DNA of 39,307 nucleotides. It comes from Candidatus Methanomethylophilaceae archaeon (GTDB lineage Archaea > Thermoplasmatota > Thermoplasmata > Methanomassiliicoccales > Methanomethylophilaceae). The stretch lies in contig JAFVZY010000107.1 of the NCBI GenBank assembly GCA_017507885.1, positions 1 to 39,307 of the forward strand, written 5' to 3'. Below the pieces are notes generated by a model that ran no database searches, was not told the DNA's origin, and was given only the letters and a program-made list of their open reading frames with translations. The position numbers and the translations under genes are program-made. Of the stretch, positions 24,026 to 32,545 are shown one piece after another (the first letter of the stretch is position 1; the number at the start of each line of letters is the position of its first letter).

Positions 24026-25354
24026 ATGCCAAAATACGAGGACGTAATCGACTTGTATGACGACAACGGAAAACGCATTGCGAAAGAGATTCCGCTGGAA
24101 GCCATCAGTCCGTTGCGCAACAATGCGATCAAGAAGATCGTGTCCCTGACTAAGAGGACCATCGCCATCGACATCGGTGGAATCCAGAAGGCTCTCAAGA
24201 CCGGATCCATGACCGGTGGAGGAGTCATCATCCGCGGAAAGGAGATCGATGCACCTCTCGTCGACAACATCGACAAGATCGCAGCAGCCATCAAAGAGAA
24301 AGTCCAGGTCTACGAGGGCGATGGAACCGACGTCAAAGTCAAAGGAAAGAACATCGTCGTTGTTGTCCCCGAGGACAGGATGAACGCCGGAGTCGAGTAC
24401 ACCACCGGATTCACCGCAGCAGCAGCCGCCGCAACCGAGGCCATCATCGAGCTCTTCGACATCCCCATGTACAAGGCAAGCATGGTCAAGGCCGCCGTTT
24501 GGGGAAGATACCCCCAGACCGTCACCTTCCAGGGCGCCAACGTCAAGTTCATTCTCGATGTTCCCCAGAACAACGAGGGAGCTGGATTCGCACTCAGGAA
24601 CATCATGGCAAACCACGTCGTTTCCCTGGTCAACAGGAACGCCATGCAGGGAGCAGCACTCTCCGGAATCTACGATCAGTGCGGAGCCCTCGAGATGGGA
24701 GAGGCAGTCGGTAACTTCGAGAGGGGTGCCCTGCTCGGATTCGCCTACGCTGGACTGAACGCAGACAACCTCGTCTACACCCTCGTCAAGAAGAACGGAA
24801 AGACCGGAACCGTCGGATCCGTTATCGAGACCCTCATGGGAATCGCAATCGAGAAGGGAGTCATCCGCGTCAAGGAGACCCTCCCCTCCGGATACAACCT
24901 GTACACCACCGACGACCTCCCCCTCTGGAACGCATACGCTTCCGCAGGAATGGTCGCCGCAGTCATGGTCAACGTTGGAGCCGCAAGGGCAGCCCAGGGT
25001 ATCCCCGGAACCGTCCTGTACTACAACGACCTGCTCGAGCACGAGTCCGGTCTCCCCGGAGCCGACTTCGGAAGGTGCGAGGGTATCGGAGTTGGAATGT
25101 CCTTCTTCTCTCACTCCATCTATGGAGGAGGTGGACCTGGTCTGTTCCACGGAAACCACGTCGTTACCAGGGGAGCTAAAGTCGTCCTGATGTCCGCAAT
25201 TACCGCAGGTAACTGTCTGGACGGAGGAACCCAGACCTTCTCCGCAGAGGCCACCTCCGGTCTCTTCAAGGAAGTCTTCGGTGACATGGAAGAGTTCAGA
25301 AAGCCCCTGCAGTTCGTTGCAGCCGAGGCTAAAAAGGTGAAAAAGAAACTGTGA
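24026..25354 (+). CDS. mcrB: Methyl-coenzyme M reductase subunit beta
   Basis: Beta subunit of MCR, the alpha2-beta2-gamma2 enzyme that makes methane from methyl-CoM and coenzyme B with Ni-F430. The 442-residue protein is full length. Recognisable blocks include YDDNGKRIAKEIPLEAISPL at the start, IYDQCGALEMGEAVGNFERG, and SIYGGGGPGLFHGNHVVTRG near the C-terminus. ATG 24026 follows an excellent GGAGGTATGAA ribosome site. It is the first gene of mcrBDGA and has the heavily biased codons of a highly expressed gene. Confidence 0.98.
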   Translation: MPKYEDVIDLYDDNGKRIAKEIPLEAISPLRNNAIKKIVSLTKRTIAIDIGGIQKALKTGSMTGGGVIIRGKEIDAPLVDNIDKIAAAIKEKVQVYEGDGTDVKVKGKNIVVVVPEDRMNAGVEYTTGFTAAAAAATEAIIELFDIPMYKASMVKAAVWGRYPQTVTFQGANVKFILDVPQNNEGAGFALRNIMANHVVSLVNRNAMQGAALSGIYDQCGALEMGEAVGNFERGALLGFAYAGLNADNLVYTLVKKNGKTGTVGSVIETLMGIAIEKGVIRVKETLPSGYNLYTTDDLPLWNAYASAGMVAAVMVNVGAARAAQGIPGTVLYYNDLLEHESGLPGADFGRCEGIGVGMSFFSHSIYGGGGPGLFHGNHVVTRGAKVVLMSAITAGNCLDGGTQTFSAEATSGLFKEVFGDMEEFRKPLQFVAAEAKKVKKKL

Positions 25355-25364
25355 GGTATCTGTA

Positions 25365-25799
25365 ATGGCTACACCTGTGAATCCCCCAGCAGACTATGCG
25401 GGAGTTCCTCTCCCTGAAGTTCAGATCGTCACCAACCGTCTTCTCAGCGCGGAGACCACCGAGAGACTGTTGAACGCCCTCGATGTCATTCCCGACATCA
25501 GGCAGATCAACATGACCGGTGAGGGTATCCCCAAGACCATCAACAGCGGTCCTGGAAAAGGACTCGACAACAACCACACCGAGAGGAGGGTCATCAATGT
25601 CGGTGGCAACGAGATCGAACTTCGTTACCTTGTAGGCGCTTTCTACATCGAGATCGCCGCAGAGGACGAGGAAATCTTCAACGTCAGGCTGGAGCAGATC
25701 AAGGCGGCGTGCAACGAGCACATCGAGCACGGATACAGCCTTCAGGTCGGCAGGTACAGCAAATACAGACCCACACTTCATGATTATAGGAGTGCATAA
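25365..25799 (+). CDS. mcrD: MCR operon protein D
   Basis: Non-structural protein of the mcr operon, thought to assist MCR assembly or F430 delivery; McrD binds MCR in other methanogens. The 144-residue length is typical. It lies 10 bp after mcrB and starts at an ATG preceded by GAGGT with 7-nt spacing. Segments PEVQIVTNRLL-type (here LPEVQIVTNRLLS), IRQINMTGEGIPKTI and the C-terminal RYSKYRPTLHDY are family-like. It ends in TAA, one of only four in the window. Confidence 0.95.
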   Translation: MATPVNPPADYAGVPLPEVQIVTNRLLSAETTERLLNALDVIPDIRQINMTGEGIPKTINSGPGKGLDNNHTERRVINVGGNEIELRYLVGAFYIEIAAEDEEIFNVRLEQIKAACNEHIEHGYSLQVGRYSKYRPTLHDYRSA

Positions 25800-25801
25800 T
25801 T

Positions 25802-26575
25802 ATGGCATACAAGAGACAGTTCTACCCCGGTAACTCCATCCCCGCCAAAAACAGGAGGAGATACCTGGACCCCAAGGTCAAACTGAAGAACCTTCGCGAC
25901 GTTGCCCAGGATGATGTCGTCAGGATTATGGGACACAGGAACCCTGGAGAGGACTACAAGTCCATCCACCCCCCGATCGAGGAGGGCAAGGAGCCCGAGT
26001 GTCCCATCAGGAAACTGGTCACCCCCATCGAGGGAGCCAAGCACGGAGACCGTGTCAGGTACATCCAGTTCACCGACTCCGTCTACTTCGCACCCATCTC
26101 TCCCTACCAGAGGGCATGGATGTACCTCTCCAGGTACAGGGGAGTCGACACCGGAACCCTTTCCGGAAGGCAGATCATCGAGGTTCGTGAGAGAGACCTC
26201 GAGGTCATGGCAAAAGAGATGATCGACAACGAGACCTTCGACCCCGCCCTCACCGGAATCAGGGGAGCAACCGTTCACGGACACGCATGCCGTCTCGACG
26301 AGAACGGACTCATGTTCGACGGATGGCAGAGGTACATCTGGGACGATGAGAAGAAGGAAGTTGTTTACGTTAAGGACCAGGTCGCTATCCCTCTCGACAG
26401 GAAGATCTCTGTCGGAGCACCCGGCGACATGAAGGACCTCAGGGAGAGGACCACCATCTTCAGGGCCGACGGAGTCGACATGAGGGATGATGAGGAAGTC
26501 ACCAAATACGGAATCAGGATTCACTACCTGAGGACCCTCGGTGGATTCCAGCCCTGGAAAGTTAAGGGAGAGTGA
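25802..26575 (+). CDS. mcrG: Methyl-coenzyme M reductase subunit gamma
   Basis: Gamma subunit of MCR, 257 residues, full length. Characteristic blocks are [20 protein letters not shown] at the start, [40 protein letters not shown] and a [18 protein letters not shown] loop. The ATG has AGGAGTG 8 nt upstream. It follows mcrD by 2 bp, and its stop overlaps an alternative upstream mcrA start. Confidence 0.98.
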   Translation: MAYKRQFYPGNSIPAKNRRRYLDPKVKLKNLRDVAQDDVVRIMGHRNPGEDYKSIHPPIEEGKEPECPIRKLVTPIEGAKHGDRVRYIQFTDSVYFAPISPYQRAWMYLSRYRGVDTGTLSGRQIIEVRERDLEVMAKEMIDNETFDPALTGIRGATVHGHACRLDENGLMFDGWQRYIWDDEKKEVVYVKDQVAIPLDRKISVGAPGDMKDLRERTTIFRADGVDMRDDEEVTKYGIRIHYLRTLGGFQPWKVKGE

Positions 26576-26580
26576 TTACC

Positions 26581-28239
26581 GTGGCAGGAAAAGACAAGCT
26601 GTTCATGGATGCATGCAAGAAGAAATTCAAAGAAGAGCCCACTGACATGTCCACCAAGTACTACTGCTACGGTGGATGGAAACAGTCCAAGTCCAAGGTC
26701 GAGTTCCAGGCGACCGCGGAGGAGATCGCAAAGAAGCGTGGAATCCCCATGCTCAACGAGGACATCGGAGTTCCCCTCGGACAGAGGTCCTGGATGCCCT
26801 ACCAGCTGTCCCACACCGACATCTACGCTGAGGCAGACGACCTTCACTGTGTCAACAACTGCGCCATTCAGCAGGCATGGGACGACATCAGGAGGACCAT
26901 CCTTGTTGGACTCGACTCCCCCCACCAGACCATCGAGAGAAGGCTTGGAAAGGAGGTCACCCCCGAGACCATCAACGCATACCTCGAGACCGTCAACCAC
27001 ACCGTTCCCGGAGGAGCAGTCGTTCAGGAGCACATGGCTGAGATCAACCCTGCACTCGCATGGGACTCTTACGTCAAGGTCTACTCCGGAGACGACGAGC
27101 TGATCGATGAGCTGGACTCCAGGTTCGTCATCGACATCAACAAGCTCTTCCCCGCAGAGCAGGCAGAGCAGCTCAAGGCCGCCATCGGAAAGACCCTCAT
27201 GCAGGCTGTCCGTGTCCCCACCATCGTCGGAAGGCTCATGGATGGAGCAACCGTCTCCAGGCACGCAGCAATGCAGATCTCCATGGCATTCATCTCCTCC
27301 TACAAGCTCGCAGCAGGAGAGGCAGCCATCGCTGACTTCGCATACTCCGCAAAGCACCAGTCCCTCAACATGGGAACCATGATGCCCGCAAGGCGTGCCA
27401 GGGGACCCAACGAGCCCGGAGGAGGTCCCTTCGGATACCTCGCCGATATGGTCCAGTCCGACCGTGTCAACCCTGAGGACCCCGGACGCGCAGCACTCGA
27501 GGCTGTCGCACTCGGAGCAATCATCTACGACCAGGTCTACCTCGGTGGATACATGTCCGGAGGAGTCGGATTCACCCAGTACGCTACCGCAGCATACACC
27601 GACAACATCCTCGAGGACTACGTCTACTACGCCATCGACCAGATCAAAGACAGGTACGGCGGCTTCTGCCAGCTCGACCCCAACAACATGGATGAGATCC
27701 TCAAGCTCGGAGACGACATCAACGCATACGCTCTCGAGATGTACGAGAGGTACCCCGCCGTTATGGAGACCCACTTCGGTGGATCCCAGAGGGCAACCGT
27801 CGCAGCCGCATCCACCGGTATCGCAGGAGCTATGGCAACCGGAAACGCAGACATCGGTCTGAACTGCTGGTACCTCTCCATGCTCCAGCACAAGGAGAGG
27901 ACCGGAAGGCTCGGATTCTACGGATTCGACAACCAGGACCAGTGCGGTTCCGCCAACTCCTTCTCCTACAGGTCTGATGAGGGTCTCCCCGCAGAGGTCC
28001 GTGGACCCAACTACCCCAACTACGCGATGAACGTCGGTCACATGTCCGGATACACCGGAATCCCCAAGGCCGCACACGTTGCCCGCGGAGATGCCTTCAC
28101 CGCCAACCCCTTCGTGCGTGTTGCATTCGCTGACCCCTCGCTGGTCTTCGACTTCGCCAACATCACCAAGGAGATCGGACGCGGAGCCCTCAGGGAGTTC
28201 GTGCCCGCCGGTGAGAGAAGCGCAATCATCAAAGGCTGA
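26581..28239 (+). CDS. mcrA: Methyl-coenzyme M reductase subunit alpha
   Basis: Catalytic alpha subunit, 552 residues. The active-site region [13 protein letters not shown] (444-456) includes the Tyr447-Gly448 pair (the Gly is thioglycine in characterised MCRs), Asp453 and Cys455. FGGSQRATV (near 403) holds the glutamine methylated in other MCRs, AKHQSL (His259) the methylated histidine, and RRARG (271-275) the methylated arginine region. The C-terminus [12 protein letters not shown] is canonical. GTG 26581 (MAGKDKLF) is preferred over GTG 26572 because GGGAG is properly spaced only for the former. Note F449 after the thioglycine, where many MCRs have Tyr. Confidence 0.98.
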   Translation: MAGKDKLFMDACKKKFKEEPTDMSTKYYCYGGWKQSKSKVEFQATAEEIAKKRGIPMLNEDIGVPLGQRSWMPYQLSHTDIYAEADDLHCVNNCAIQQAWDDIRRTILVGLDSPHQTIERRLGKEVTPETINAYLETVNHTVPGGAVVQEHMAEINPALAWDSYVKVYSGDDELIDELDSRFVIDINKLFPAEQAEQLKAAIGKTLMQAVRVPTIVGRLMDGATVSRHAAMQISMAFISSYKLAAGEAAIADFAYSAKHQSLNMGTMMPARRARGPNEPGGGPFGYLADMVQSDRVNPEDPGRAALEAVALGAIIYDQVYLGGYMSGGVGFTQYATAAYTDNILEDYVYYAIDQIKDRYGGFCQLDPNNMDEILKLGDDINAYALEMYERYPAVMETHFGGSQRATVAAASTGIAGAMATGNADIGLNCWYLSMLQHKERTGRLGFYGFDNQDQCGSANSFSYRSDEGLPAEVRGPNYPNYAMNVGHMSGYTGIPKAAHVARGDAFTANPFVRVAFADPSLVFDFANITKEIGRGALREFVPAGERSAIIKG

Positions 28240-28244
28240 TTACC

Positions 28245-28520
28245 TTGCAACTCGGAGACCTGCTGAAATATACGCCTACGTCGACGGTGGGTAAGATCAC
28301 CGACATCCGTGAGAGGGATGGAAAGGTCTGGGTCAGACTGGACTTCACCGACCTCTACTACGAGTCGTCGAATCTGATCCCTGCCGACCCCTCGGAATAT
28401 ATCGAGGTCTCGTACAAGGAGCGCTCATCGTACGAAGGAGGGATGCAATCCATTGACGACCTCAGAAGGCTTACCGAAGAGGTCGACATATCGGAATTCA
28501 CCCCCTCCGGAGGCGGATAA
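28245..28520 (+). CDS. DUF2098 family protein
   Basis: A 91-residue protein that starts at TTG 28245, 5 bp after mcrA. The N-terminal half has the DUF2098 pattern, a small beta-barrel-like segment (YTPTSTVGKITDIRERDGK, then VRLDFTDLYYESSNLIP). The family is mainly methanogen-restricted and has no established function. No ATG or GTG exists upstream in frame within the gap, so TTG is the only reasonable start. Its tight link to mcrA suggests co-transcription with MCR. A pyrimidine-rich tract (CCCCTTTCTTTTTTTG, about 28550-28565) follows, consistent with a poly-U archaeal terminator. Confidence 0.8.
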   Translation: MQLGDLLKYTPTSTVGKITDIRERDGKVWVRLDFTDLYYESSNLIPADPSEYIEVSYKERSSYEGGMQSIDDLRRLTEEVDISEFTPSGGG

Positions 28521-28659
28521 ACCTCTTCCCCAAACCCTTTACCCGAAACCCCTTTCTTTTTTTGTTCCCTGTTCCACACATCCCCTCTTACGCCGAGTAA
28601 TGTTTTGTAGAGTTGGATGTGTCTTGAATCAGACATTTATCAATTGTTTCTGTCTATTT

Positions 28660-28694
28660 TCAAACATCATGTTTGATTTGAGTACTATGCATAG
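28660..28694. promoter_or_regulatory. Two palindromes upstream of the MFS-UspA gene
   Basis: TCAAACATCATGTTTGA (28660-28676) is a perfect palindrome with 8-bp arms around one C. CTATGCATAG (28685-28694) is a second, perfect 10-bp palindrome. They lie 40-74 bp before the start codon, upstream of a TATA-like TTAAGTAA (about 28706-28713). Confidence 0.45.
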
Positions 28695-28733
28695 TTGGGG
28701 GAGACTTAAGTAAGGGTCGAATCTGAAGGTTTC

Positions 28734-30404
28734 ATGACCGAGACTGCAAATAAAGTCTTCAAACCCAACGTGATCACACTGATCACGATCTTGTTGTCGT
28801 CCATGGTCATCCTCATGGGTGCCGCGGTGGTCGCACCGGCCCTCGTCCCCATAGCCCAGCATTTCGGGCTCGACATGAACGACAGCTTCTACATGTCCCT
28901 GGTAGTCAGTCTGCCCTCCCTGTCCTGTGCCATCACCGGATTCGTGGTGGGATTCCTTGCCGACAGAATCGGCAAGGTCAAGGTGTTCTTCGGATGCCTC
29001 GCCATCTTCGCCATCATGGGAGTGGCCGGATTCTTCGCACCCTCCTACGAGGTCCTGCTCGTGTTCCGCTTCCTTCTGGGAGTCGGGATCACCGGTATTT
29101 CCCTCACCACCACCGCACTCATCGGTGAATACTACACCGGAATGAACCGTGCCAAGGTCATCGGGTACCAGTCCGCGGCCATCGGGGTCGGAACCCTCAT
29201 CCTCGAGACCCTCGGCGGATCCCTTGCGGACATCGGATGGAACATGCCCTTCCTGGTATACCTCATAGGTGTTCCCATCCTCATCCTCGGATTGATCTCC
29301 GTCAGGGATCCCGCCAGGATGCAGAGGTCCGAAGGAATGGAGGCGATGCCGGAACTCGACATCCCCAACCGTGGAAGGAAGATAGCATTCTGCTACTTCG
29401 CCGTCTTCATGGAGATGCTGCTCATGTTCTCCGTCCCCATGAACTTCTCCGCATACATCTCGGAGATGGGACAGAGTTACACCATGTGCGGAATCCTCAT
29501 GGGAGTCATGGGTGTCGCACAGGGTGTCTTCAGCATCCTGTATTCCCGCAGGGTAACGAAACTATCCGAACCCAGCGCCTATGCCGTCTCATTCCTCATG
29601 ATGGGGGTGAGTCTCGTTCTGCTGTACATCCCCGAGATCGCCGTCACCTTCGTGAGCATGGTGATCATGGGATTCAGTCTAGGACTCCTGATGCCCACCG
29701 TCATCTCCCAGCTGTCCATGTATTCCACTTCCAAGACCTCCGGAAAGGTCATGGGCGGATACTCCGTGTTCCTGAATCTTTCGAACTTCATTTCGACCTT
29801 GGTCTTCGCAATGGTCATCTCGATGCTCGGATCCTTCTTCAACGCCTATGTGTTCGCAGGATGTGTCGCATTCGTGATCTGCGTGATCTGTCTGATCATC
29901 AGGTTCAGATCCAACCCCTATCCCCATGCGGTGGAGCATGCATCCGTGTCCCGTCCCGCTCCTGTGGTCGAGGGCATGTATGGAAGCATCCTCGTCGCAA
30001 CCGATGGAAGCGAGGTCGGAATGAATGCTGTCAGGAATGCGGTCCACATCGCAAAGAAGAACAGTGCACCCCTCACGGTCCTGTATGTCGTGGATTCCGA
30101 GGATTCCTCTATCATAGGAAACATCGGTGCCGCCGACGTCATCACCGAATCCGGAAGAAAGGATGCGGAGGAGATCTTCGTCAAGGCACGTGCGATGGCT
30201 GATTCCGAGGGAATCGAGATGAGCACCAAGGTGCTCGCCGGACGTCCCTCCTATGTCATCGTCGATGAATCCTCCAACCACGACCTGGTCGTCTGCGGTT
30301 CACTCGGACGTACACACGCAAAGAGGGCGTTCATCGGTTCCGTGGCCGAGACCGTCGTGCGTTACGCACACTGCCCCGTACTGGTCGTCAGGAACTCCGA
30401 ATGA
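28734..30404 (+). CDS. MFS transporter fused to a C-terminal UspA domain
   Basis: A 556-residue fusion. Residues 1 to about 395 form a 12-segment major facilitator, with the loop 2-3 motif GFLADRIGKVK. Residues about 416-556 form a universal stress protein domain beginning YGSILVATDGSEVG and ending with the ATP-binding pattern G-x2-G-x9-G-S in GSLGRTHAKRAFIGS, then CPVLVVRN. The substrate is not evident. The UspA domain could let ATP or energy state gate transport (inference). It lies between the mcr operon and the activation locus but has its own promoter. GAAGGT directly precedes the ATG. Confidence 0.88.
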   Translation: MTETANKVFKPNVITLITILLSSMVILMGAAVVAPALVPIAQHFGLDMNDSFYMSLVVSLPSLSCAITGFVVGFLADRIGKVKVFFGCLAIFAIMGVAGFFAPSYEVLLVFRFLLGVGITGISLTTTALIGEYYTGMNRAKVIGYQSAAIGVGTLILETLGGSLADIGWNMPFLVYLIGVPILILGLISVRDPARMQRSEGMEAMPELDIPNRGRKIAFCYFAVFMEMLLMFSVPMNFSAYISEMGQSYTMCGILMGVMGVAQGVFSILYSRRVTKLSEPSAYAVSFLMMGVSLVLLYIPEIAVTFVSMVIMGFSLGLLMPTVISQLSMYSTSKTSGKVMGGYSVFLNLSNFISTLVFAMVISMLGSFFNAYVFAGCVAFVICVICLIIRFRSNPYPHAVEHASVSRPAPVVEGMYGSILVATDGSEVGMNAVRNAVHIAKKNSAPLTVLYVVDSEDSSIIGNIGAADVITESGRKDAEEIFVKARAMADSEGIEMSTKVLAGRPSYVIVDESSNHDLVVCGSLGRTHAKRAFIGSVAETVVRYAHCPVLVVRNSE

Positions 30405-30411
30405 AATCAAA

Positions 30412-30455
30412 CGGGGGCGAGGGGTTTCCACCCCCGCCCCATTAAAAACAACGAT
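30412..30455. terminator. Bidirectional GC hairpin terminator
   Basis: GGGGGCGAGGGG pairs with CCCCCGCCCC with a small bulge, between convergent genes. The minus strand continues into an A/T-rich stretch. Confidence 0.5.
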
Positions 30456-30465
30456 TGAACGGTTT

Positions 30466-31023
30466 TCACATTCTGTTGAATGCCACAAGGACGGACGCGA
30501 GTTTGGGGTTGTCCACGAGTCCGTAATAGACCTTGATCATCTTGTCGCTGGTGGGTGCGGGACTGCACGAGACGACATCCTTGCATCCGTTGCCCTCGTT
30601 GAGTTCAGGGAAGGATACGGGAGGCATCACGAACTGTTCCTTTCCGTTTCCGGGAACCTCGGGGAACAGGACGAAACCGTCGGAAAGCCATACTATGTCG
30701 TTCCTATCCATGTATTTGTGGGCGGTGAAGGGGAACACCTCCTCTCCCATCAATTCGCCGGTACCGGATTCCAGAACGACGGTGGGTTCCGGCGGGGGTC
30801 TGAAGCGGGGGTCCTTGATGATGCATATGACGCTGTCGCGCTGAAGCGCCTCGTTGAATCCCCTGTTGTCGACTTCGATGTTTCCCATGGCGCGGACCTT
30901 GGCCTCCTCGTCGCGAAGGTGTTCGAGAATCGTCTGGTCCAGATAGAAAGCATGAATTACTCCTCTGAGGCCGCGGATGATATCCAATTGGGAGTCCCCA
31001 GGGGCGTTTACATCGATTACCAT
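30466..31023 (-). CDS. Unrecognised protein, 185 residues
   Basis: I do not recognise the family. The product starts MVIDVNAPGDSQLDIIRGLR and has no membrane segment or signal peptide. It contains a charged first third, a KDPRFRPPPEPTVVLESG stretch and a C-terminal CSPAPTSDKMIKVYYG. Only a few cysteines are present. ATG 31023 is used although the frame opens further upstream; a TATA-like box (TTTTTTACAT, about 31041-31050) lies about 25 bp before it, suggesting a leaderless message. It is downstream of the DUF6951-like and DUF2111 genes on the same strand but has its own promoter-like sequence. Confidence 0.65.
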   Translation of the reverse strand: MVIDVNAPGDSQLDIIRGLRGVIHAFYLDQTILEHLRDEEAKVRAMGNIEVDNRGFNEALQRDSVICIIKDPRFRPPPEPTVVLESGTGELMGEEVFPFTAHKYMDRNDIVWLSDGFVLFPEVPGNGKEQFVMPPVSFPELNEGNGCKDVVSCSPAPTSDKMIKVYYGLVDNPKLASVLVAFNRM

Positions 31024-31107
31024 AAGCGTTAAATGATACTGGATGTAAAAAAGGTTATGTCGTGGTTGGAGGGAAGGATCCCATCCAACCACCATGATTC
31101 GGGATGT

Positions 31108-31452
31108 TCATTTGATTTCGACTTCCTCGTCGTCGGCGAGGAATCTGACGGAGCATTCCCTCTTGAGTCCGAGGTCTCCGGCGACCTCGAGTGCCTTGAC
31201 CATTCCGCAGGGGACGGGGCAGGCGGTGTGGGGGATGCTCTCGTTGGCAAGCCTGTATATCTCGGATTTGTGGAACTCCGCTTCGACCTCGGCATAGGGG
31301 CTCATGGGTTGAAGGGACCAGGACATCCTCAGGATGTTGGGGCATTCGCTTTTGATCTTAAGCTCGATGAGGCCGATCTCGTTGGCCTCGGCGGTTATGA
31401 GGGTCTTCATCTTGCAGACGCCTGCATCCACCAGTACTCTACAGTCACTCAT
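31108..31452 (-). CDS. DUF6951-like small cysteine-containing protein
   Basis: Protein of 114 residues with several conserved-looking cysteines: CRVLVDAGVCKMKT at the start, KSECPNI in the middle and ACPVPCGMVKALEVAG near the end. The pattern resembles a family seen in methanogens and other anaerobes (DUF6951, by memory of the motif), with no known function; a metal or Fe-S site is possible. ATG 31452 is preferred over GTG 31461 because GGAGTGA is spaced correctly. The start overlaps the DUF2111 gene's stop, so the two are translationally coupled. Confidence 0.65.
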   Translation of the reverse strand: MSDCRVLVDAGVCKMKTLITAEANEIGLIELKIKSECPNILRMSWSLQPMSPYAEVEAEFHKSEIYRLANESIPHTACPVPCGMVKALEVAGDLGLKRECSVRFLADDEEVEIK

Positions 31453-32404
31453 ATTCGTCACTCCTCAGTCTTATCAGGTTGTTGACACCGGCCATCGAAC
31501 GTATGTCCACCACACCGATCGCGGCGATGATGCGGTTGTCCAGCTCAATCGGTGTGACGATGACCCTGATGCCCTTGTAGGGACCCGATGTTGTCACCTT
31601 CCTGATTGTCGTACCTGCATTTATTACCTCTTCGAGGACGGGTCCGGTGTAGGCGTTGTCGATGACTGCGCCGTTCTCGATTCTGATTCCCAGATTGTCC
31701 CTGCTCTTGGCGCACACGGGCAATCCCCCCACGAGATCGTGTATGGCGAAGGCCAGGGAGATGAGTTCGTTCCCGGTGCTGCGGGATGAAAGGATGTCCT
31801 TCAGTTCGCGGTTGAACTGCAGTCCCCCCAGGATGGTGAGTCCCGCGATCACCGCTCCTATCTCCGCAGATTCCTTCGTGGGCCCCGTCCCTATGATGAC
31901 CACGTCCTCGTTCTTCAGATTAAACACGGATTTGATCTGGGTCTCCACGGTCGTATCCACCGGATAGTCGGAACCGGGGAATATCAGTTTCCCGTTCGTA
32001 TAAATCAGGGTGGTGGCACCGGTCGCCCCCGATTTGATCGCGGCATCCCTCTCCTCGCATCCGTATGAGACGTTGCGTGCCATCTTGGGGACCCTGACCG
32101 CACAGTCCCTGTCCCCTATGGTCAGGTCGCTGATGGAGACGTCGGCCACATCCATGTGGACGCTCTTTTTGAAGTCGTTCCCCTTGGTCGTGAGGGTGAT
32201 TCCGCTCTTGCCGATGGTGATCATACCCTGTTCCTGAAGCATGGAGAGTATGGTCCTGGTGCTCCCCTCCCCTATGTTGAGAAGGGTGGAGAGTTTCTTC
32301 CTGCCTATGGGGGCCTTGTCGTTGAGGCTTTCGAGTGTCTTCCACAGATGATAGTCGCTGAATTTGGGCAGGGGTCCGCCCAGTTTGTTGGAACGGGGAA
32401 TCAT
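31445..32404 (-). CDS. Winged-helix protein with C-terminal DUF2111 domain, candidate regulator
   Basis: Protein of 319 residues. The N-terminal 65 residues form a winged helix-turn-helix (GRKKLSTLLNIGEGSTRTIL, then MLQEQGMITI), with a DUF4443-like middle. The C-terminal part (about 210-315) matches DUF2111, a methanogen-associated domain: ELISLAFAIHDLVGG, then YTGPVLEEVINAG and AAIGVVDIRSMAG. It was compared with NrpR (DUF128) and does not fit. The gene is divergent from the MCR-activation operon with 141 bp between starts, so it may control that operon. A TATA-like box TTTTTATAAATT (about 32425-32436) sits about 27 bp before the ATG. No ligand is known. Confidence 0.8.
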   Translation of the reverse strand: MIPRSNKLGGPLPKFSDYHLWKTLESLNDKAPIGRKKLSTLLNIGEGSTRTILSMLQEQGMITIGKSGITLTTKGNDFKKSVHMDVADVSISDLTIGDRDCAVRVPKMARNVSYGCEERDAAIKSGATGATTLIYTNGKLIFPGSDYPVDTTVETQIKSVFNLKNEDVVIIGTGPTKESAEIGAVIAGLTILGGLQFNRELKDILSSRSTGNELISLAFAIHDLVGGLPVCAKSRDNLGIRIENGAVIDNAYTGPVLEEVINAGTTIRKVTTSGPYKGIRVIVTPIELDNRIIAAIGVVDIRSMAGVNNLIRLRSDEYE

Positions 32405-32545
32405 ATGGATGCATCATTCATCCAATTTATAAAAATTGAGTGGGGTGGATGTGTTTACGGACAATCCCCGGGATGGGGTTTAACAGACCTATCCTCGGGT
32501 GTTCGATTCCGATAGCTTTTATAAAATCAAAGGAATCGTCGGGTC
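32405..32545. promoter_or_regulatory. Divergent promoter region between DUF2111 regulator and MCR-activation operon
   Basis: Contains a minus-strand TATA (about 32425-32436) and a plus-strand TATA CTTTTATAAAA (about 32516-32526), each about 25 bp from its start codon. Between them lie ATCCCCGGGAT (32464-32474, a palindrome) and the related ATCCTCGGGT (32491-32500), 27 bp apart, as candidate regulator sites. Confidence 0.5.

Noticed and set aside
26524-28077. 517-codon open frame on the minus strand
   Set aside because: Antisense to mcrA; long only because the biased codons of a highly expressed gene leave few stops in that frame. The product is Val/Ser/Gly/Cys-rich with no domain.
31445-32404. 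NrpR nitrogen repressor
   Set aside because: The winged helix is similar in kind, but the C-terminal domain matches DUF2111 rather than the DUF128 domain of NrpR.
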